Assembly: GCF_030253575.1 (NCBI RefSeq)
Contig: NC_080560.1
Coordinates: 43,415,001-43,479,000, forward strand
Direction of reading: 5' to 3'
DNA length: 64,000 bases
DNA from: Rhododendron vialii
Taxonomy: Eukaryota > Streptophyta > Magnoliopsida > Ericales > Ericaceae
Part shown: piece by piece, positions 57,867 through 64,000 of the stretch
How the letters are laid out: the number at the start of each line of letters is the position of its first letter
Numbering within the stretch: position 1 is the stretch's first letter
The notes under the pieces: generated by a model
Told to the model about the DNA's origin: nothing
Database searches by the model: none
What the model saw: only the letters and a program-made list of their open reading frames with translations
Program-made: the position numbers and the translations under genes

Positions 57867-60800
57867 TGGTAATTGCCGTTGGTAGGCAGTTTACGTTGGT
57901 AGCAATAGCATGCCCTGTGTGTGAGCGGGTACGAAAACATTGCTGTACACAACATTTTTGAGCCATATATCCACGTACAACTCTTCCTTTTCTTACAAAA
58001 TTCTAGAAACACAATTTAAAAACACAACTTTGGACACAATTAACTCGTTAGGTGTATGTGGGTGCATGTACATCTAATGACTCTAATGACTCCAGATACA
58101 ATTATGTCCGGAGTTGTATTTTATAGTTGTGTATTTGTGTTAGAAGAATTGTTGGGTTTTTTTTAAAAGCTCATCAAGTGCACGCACCTCAAAGTGTCAA
58201 AATATTCGAGTTGTGCTAAGAAGGAGAAGCCTATGGTACGACACGAGAAGAATTTTGGTTAAAGAGTTTTTGACAATCTAAAACATGAGTAACTAAAACC
58301 AAAGTTTAACTAACTTTCAAAAAATGCATAACCATTTTAGAGTTTGTTGTAGATTCATGTTCGTAATGTCGCCAAAAAGATGCGCAACTAACCTTAACAC
58401 CATAAAAATGTGTTAACTAGTGAGTCAAAAGAAAAGTGTATGATGCTCCAAAAGTAAACATTTCAAACACTTTTATACGCGGATTAAAAAAAAAACACTT
58501 CTATACACTTGCGCAATTAACCCCAAACCAAAAAAATGTGTAACATAATTCAAAAAAAAGAAAAGAAAAGCTGAATGTACGCCTAGGAGTATCATAGTTT
58601 TGAAGAAATCCAAATTAACATCCTCTCTGCAGATAAACATTGGGCCTTTTCCAGATGAACTGCTATCCTATTTCAATGGATCACTGCTTCATGGGCAGTT
58701 TTTGGCCCAACACCAACCAATCAAAAGCCTGCACCCATTTGGGTTGGGTACGGGCTGACCCAAAAGGTAAAAGGTTCGTAAAGTATTGGTACTTCAGTCT
58801 TGAGATAATCTTCTCTTCTTAAGAAAAAGGTATTAAAAATAATCCTACAAGAAACATATCATTGTAGAACATTTGCTTTTAAAAACTATTGTTACTCACT
58901 TGATCCATTGAGATTAGCTTATATGAAGATTAGAGTTGAATGGCATTGTATACCCAACGATCTCCCTCCCGCGCAGAAAATCTTGCAATTTTAATCTATA
59001 ACCTCTTAAGTTTGACACCACTTGTCAAACCAAGTTTTGCCATCTCTCTTAAAATCAATTGAGGTTAGCATTTCACATATGCCTTTTATGACAATTGACA
59101 CTACATTTATATTTTCAGAGTAGTCACAGGAAGTGAAATTCCATACCTAACAATCTCCATATGCTCATATGGTTGAGAGAGAAAGAATAGGACACATAAT
59201 TTTAGCTTGGGCCAGCTTACATGTATACCGCCTTTGCACCGAAATCCAGAGAAAATTTCATTTCTATACCTCTAAATTGGCTTCTTTTTTTTTGGGACAA
59301 AATTCAAGCCTGCCCATTGTTATTTGTTGATGTCAAACAATGACAACGTCATCTTTGGTGCCAAATTTGGCTCTAAAATATGGCTATTGCCATTTCTCCC
59401 ACACTAAGCCATTTGATTTGTGTTGCGTTGAAACATGAGACGAGTTTAATCCGATAGTTTTGATTTGAGATTGTGCCAAAAATGACAGCAAAAATATAGT
59501 TGCAAGTTGCAACAGCCACCACAAAGAATCAAAATATACAAACATAAAGTTTGGTCCAATCCAACCACACGTCCCTGTGATGGATTCTGGCTAGCCCTGA
59601 CAGGGTATAATTGATGTTGCAGGGTATAAATGGAATGAAAGCAACTTATGATATAGCTAGAGTCAACTCACTACTGTACTCTCTTTCTCATGGAAGAATA
59701 TTAGGAGTAGTTGAAGTTGATGAGTCGACCCACCACACCACATGTACAGTATTTTTCAACCCAATTGCGTATGTGAACTAGCTGTCCACGTTTTTTCCAA
59801 TGGGTAAGTAAAGTCCATGACCATTCTCAGCATCAAGGACATGGGCCCTTTGGTTATTATTGAACTTGGATTGGCCCTTATCTTGTGCCTAGAATGACAA
59901 GTCATTGTCTGTCTGAATGATCATTTTTGTGGGTTCTGCGGGGCATCTTTGAGTTTTTCAGATTGAAATCAGGTGATTGTTCATTGGATATAAATTTTTT
60001 TTCCTAAGCAAAAAGATTTTAATAATTTTAAGATTGCAAAGATTAAACGGATCTCGGACACAACGGCAAAACGCCATCCAAGAATCAAAACCAAAGGAAG
60101 GCAAGAAGCTAATCGACCAAAAACCTGAAAACCTACAACCAATTCAAAACCAACACCGCCAAAAAAAACATCCTAAGTAAAACCAGAAACCAAACCAAAC
60201 GCCAAAGAACAAGTCAACCCGAAAATAACACAACCAAAAGCCAACAATCCTCGAAGTTAAAATTTCAAAGAAAGAGAAACCCTTTTCTCGACATCATTAG
60301 CCTCCTCCAAGAAATTAATCATTTTCATCCAAATCATCGAGAGCATTGATTCTATCCGAGATTTCATTTTCCTCCATTTCAACGAATTTCTTTAACATGA
60401 AATTTCTCCCCCCTCTAAGTTTGATGCCCAACGTGGCACCTAGATCCAACTTCATGTGAGCTTCTTAAAAAAGAGAGTTTCTGTTTTGTATAGCATTGGA
60501 AGATAAAGAAGAAGATGAGACCTTTTTTCTAGGATTCAGGTTTTTTCTTGCTAATCTTCCTCTTCGACCTTCTCACTCTTCTTTCCAATTTATGAATAGC
60601 CTCAATGGATGATCTATCCCTTGGAAGGAATGATGGGAATATTTCACCTGTGCTGGAAGGCCCACAAGTGGTAAAATTGAGAACTCCATGGTAGAAATGA
60701 AAGGTTATTTGTTTGACAGTTCAAGATGCAATTCAGAGGGTGGGAGCTATTCATACCACAAAATAAAGAGGGCATGCAAGGATTAGGGCCGGAGCTAGGA

Positions 60801-61732
60801 TTCTTGAATAGCGAGGTTAAAAATTTGAAACTGTAGGATTGTAAAGTCTAGGCTTCTTAACGCAACTTGTATTCGACTGGCTCCGTCCTTGGCAGGTAGT
60901 CACCGAATCATGTGATTGTATTTGTGGGCCTCCGCTGCTGTTGGATACCGAATGACATATTGTGCTAGGTTGTGTGCGATGCGTTTGGCCTTTGGGGAGA
61001 TATATAATGTGGACAGAAAGACAGTTTTTATTATTCTTTGTTTGGTCTGATGGAAATTGAATGAGAGTGGGGTGGTACCCATGCATATACTAGGAAACAT
61101 ATGAGGACCACAGTACCATTCCATTTTCTTGGCTCTTTCTCTCTCTGCAAGAATACTTGCAGGTTCAAGGTTTTGATTCTTTTTCTCTCCCACTCAAGTG
61201 CATCTCAATTCACATGCAGATGGCTGAGATCAGATGGGTCCTAAATAGCTCCATTTTGGACACATGCATGAATGTTGTTAAGGCAATTTGAAGAGTGTAG
61301 TACTGTAGGATTGGACTTCTCTCTTTAATTGCCAACTTTCTGCATTATTGAGATTTCCTGATTTAGCTAAGCATTGAAGTGACCTTATGGAAATTAAGGC
61401 AATCCAGTACTGATGCATGCACCTCTTGAGGCAGTACTGAAAACATTGACACTAGTAATCCTTTGCTTTCTTGGATTGAATCCTTGGGCCTCGTTTAGCC
61501 ACACTTTAACCCCTTCCAATCGCATAATTTATTAACCCATCCAGTAGTTAGAGATATATATGTTGACATCAAAGACCTTCCGATCGAGCATACAAATTTT
61601 ACACACAACGATTTGCTTTCATGTTTTTTGTCTAGTCAGATATTGAAGCTACAAAAAATGGTTCAAATCATACAAATTAATAGTAAAGGTAAACAATAAA
61701 TATGCGCAGAATTAATAAAGATTTACAATGTT
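57862..61732. other. Gene-poor intergenic region
   Basis: No convincing coding region on either strand; the short frames have no recognisable product. Around 59990-60470 a poly-t/ttttcctaagcaaaaagatt start followed by A- and C-rich sequence may be the 3' end of an old non-LTR element on -, but its family is not identified. Confidence 0.45.
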
Positions 61733-61925
61733 AGGACCAAATACTACCCAATGGTTGACCTGGCACTTGGCGGTCGATCAAGACTGGGAATTTAAGAGTT
61801 TGCTTACTCCTAATTAAGTCTTAGGTTTGAAACTTTTTAGGTGCTATCAACTCTTGTGGTGCCGGTTCAGGCCATAAGAGGTGCACGTAAGTTGACTTGA
61901 ACGCTCTGAGCAATAAAAAAAAAAC
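61733..61925 (+). mobile_element. Au-like SINE, diverged copy
   Basis: It has the B-box-like tcttaggtttgaaac, the body word ttaggtgctatcaactct, then ggtgccggttcaggcc, ggtgcacgtaagttgact and a poly-A end (aataaaaaaaaaac). The middle resembles the SINE at 36170, but the copy is more decayed and shorter. Confidence 0.65.
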
Positions 61926-63037
61926 TATTATTAATATTAACGAAGGGGCTCTCTTCTACTACACACAGTAATATAACTTAAACTCGATCTTTGCCCTCCA
62001 AATAACCCTAGTGCCAATCCATACACCTCACAAAGAAATGTTCCTCTAGCTTAATGCTGCAGGTATTATTCAAGCCTGCTGATATTGGGACCCCTAAGGA
62101 AGGACACAAGCATGAGGGGGAACAAAAGGTCCATATAGAGAAAGAACCCCATTTTTCAAAGTGTATTATTGAAATGTATGGGCATGGAATGGGGACTTTG
62201 GAGGAGCATCATTTGGACGTGCCAAGTGAAAAGGACCACCAAAATGGGAAAAAAAAAAAAGTAGGCCAAAAAACGGATAATAGGTTTATGCTTTGACCGT
62301 AGAAGTGATCATGGCAATTGGGTTTTAGGCATCGCGGACACTCACTCAATTTCAATATACACGTGGACAGCTGTACATCTACTAGCATATATACAAGGGT
62401 GGAGCCATAATATACACAGTTGTACATGTCAAATACCTAGAGTTATTAAGGATTTGGTCGCGCGAGTTTGACAATGAGATAAGAGAGAAGAAATTGATTT
62501 TCAGTCAATAGGGTTATTAAGGCATTTTTTTTAAATACGGTTTTCAAAATTTGATGAATACGTACTAACTCAATTAACTTTTTTTTTTATCAGTAAGCTG
62601 AACTCGTTCTTGAGTCCACTACCCAGTTACTTGAAGTGATAAGTTTAGCTCCATGGGGTCAAGTCACCCCACTTTACTCATTCTATCTCCGCTATTGCAA
62701 ATATCTATTGTACAAGAAAAAAGAGAATGGTGTAGATGCAATTTTTTACATATGCATGTGCATTTATTTTTTTGAGTAGTAACGGACTCTGGACTTTAAT
62801 AAACTATTTAGATTTAGAGGATTTTGGTAAAAGAAATCAAGTAAAATTTAGAATACCTAAAATAAAATTATTAAGATTTTGAAAGGGCCAAAATACTACT
62901 AAAGAGATTGGGGTGTCGTGGCCCACCTGCGCTCACTCCTCTGTCCGTTGCTGAGCATGTAGATCGGAAACTCTTGTGAAAAATGTTGTCAAAAGTAAAG
63001 AAGAAAAAAAAGGATATATGAACACACATGCATCTAA
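61926..63037. other. Intergenic, no gene seen
   Basis: A frame at 62054-62296 (80 codons) is rich in His, Lys and Glu but has no family resemblance. attattaagattttgaaagg near 62867 resembles attaccaagattttgaaggg near 22066, perhaps a shared repeat. Confidence 0.4.
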
Positions 63038-63315
63038 GATTGAAAACGAACCGAATTGCTTGCGAGCAACTCATGGCTCAAGCCGTTGAGGCATGGCTCA
63101 ATCAGTAATCAAGCTGAGCTTGAGTTTTAGACTTGTTTACTAAACAAACCTCTCGTTTGTATAGGCTCAGCTCATTTAAAGAGGCTCGTAAAGTAATTAG
63201 TACTCAGGCTCGGCTCGTTGCGGGCTATGCCGAGCTCGAACCTGAGTTTTGGGCTCGTTTAGTAAACGAGTGGCTCGAACTCTACAAGCTCGGCTCGGCT
63301 CGTTTGCTACCCTAC
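63038..63315. mobile_element. GAGCTC-rich TIR element, second clear copy
   Basis: The right end cggctcgtttgctaccctac matches the right end of the element at 801-1180 (cggctcgtttgcagccctac) with two differences. The left end (aagattgaaaacgaaccgaa) is its decayed complement. The interior is full of ggctcg/cgagct words. Confidence 0.6.
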
Positions 63316-64000
63316 ATTCATGTGAATTTGTACACAGAATTTTTAAGTTACCCCCACTTCACGTACTTCAATTCTTCAGGGTTTGAGGAGGGTGACCACT
63401 AACACATAAGTTAAAAGAATTAAGATTGACAAATTAGTACCTCCCAGATGAGTGCACTAACCCAGAAATCATGTGTATTGACAACCGAAAATAGTTGAAA
63501 CCAAGACACCGGGTTTTGAGGCCCATTCAAGACTCCGATATAGTAACAACGTTGGAGACCACATCTCATTTCTTGAACTGCAGAATTGCATCCCAATATT
63601 TTCTTCTTCTTCTTCTTCCTTCTTCTTCTTCTTCTTTTATGTGGCGTTGGGCATCCAAAATTGTCATTCTCCTAATCCCAATGTGGTAATTAGATAATGA
63701 ATGACAGCTTAGACTCCTATCGCCATGAAGAAAATGTTAGTTACCGAAAGATTGTGCAATAGTAGAATGCCAAAATTATTCGATGTGCACATAAATTGAT
63801 CCTGACGCCCGATTATGAAAAAAAGAAGTTGTCGTTTGTCCTTATGGTAAATAGAAAGAAATCTACTCAATGATTCTGAAATTTTGGGCTCCTAGTGGCG
63901 TTAAATAATCCTTGTAAATCTTTGCACTATATGGATACTACAAAGTTTTTTAATTGTAATAAAGTATGATAACAACTATTTATTGCTAATAATTAATACT
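63316..64000. other. Intergenic tail of the window
   Basis: Contains a (TTC)n tract at about 63600-63636. No gene recognised. Confidence 0.5.

Noticed and set aside
1-64000. LTR retroelements, viral fossils or toxin genes
   Set aside because: I looked for paired long repeats, primer-binding or polypurine signals and gag/pol-type protein motifs and recognised none; the only reverse transcriptase is of LINE type.

Overview
The window is nuclear DNA from a flowering plant. Genes have spliced exons with GT-AG introns, the gene set is plant-specific (a plastid ribosomal protein with a transit peptide, P-class PPR, Agenet, DUF538, PR-10 and RWA proteins), and the intergenic DNA is AT-rich with many (GA/CT)n tracts. 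The protein sequences look eudicot; an asterid, perhaps Ericales, is only a guess. I recognise no prokaryotic genes, CRISPR arrays, or LTR or viral fossils.

Left part (1-10.8 kb): a two-exon gene on + encodes a very acidic nuclear-type protein (2054-4740) with a coding minisatellite. A two-exon PR-10/Bet v 1 gene on + follows (6796-7643); its only intron appears to start with GC. A doubtful ORF on - (8242-8757) is capped by a small palindromic MITE.

Middle (11-26 kb): a 16-exon REDUCED WALL ACETYLATION gene on + (11144-18863) converges on a four-coding-exon EMC6 gene on - (19250-21835) that needs a 20-nt microexon. A single-exon PPR gene on + (24143-26131) is transcribed away from EMC6, and the space between them holds a Stowaway MITE.

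Right-centre (27.9-46 kb), all on -: plastid ribosomal protein bS6c with a long acidic tail (27890-31038), a nine-coding-exon membrane DnaJ/Jiv90 protein (32394-37252) with a SINE five bases into its first coding intron, and an intronless F-box gene (44636-45727). Between the last two lie a hAT-like element, a SINE fragment and a probable spliced leader.

Right (48-64 kb): a DUF538 gene on + (48437-48922) whose end is supplied by an RTE-LINE fragment, then a multi-Agenet gene on - (50596-57724) built of near-identical exon modules and carrying a 2.9-kb RTE LINE in intron 1. After 57.9 kb I find only repeats and no convincing gene.

The genes do not form one pathway. They are housekeeping functions (wall polysaccharide acetylation, ER membrane insertion, plastid translation, organelle RNA processing, ER chaperone, ubiquitin ligase adaptor) plus a defence/allergen-type PR-10. 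The order EMC6, DnaJ, then F-box and DUF538 resembles an Arabidopsis chromosome 5 segment as I remember it. The more unusual observations are exon-level: the GC-AG intron, the microexon, transposon DNA forming a coding end, and tandem exon modules.
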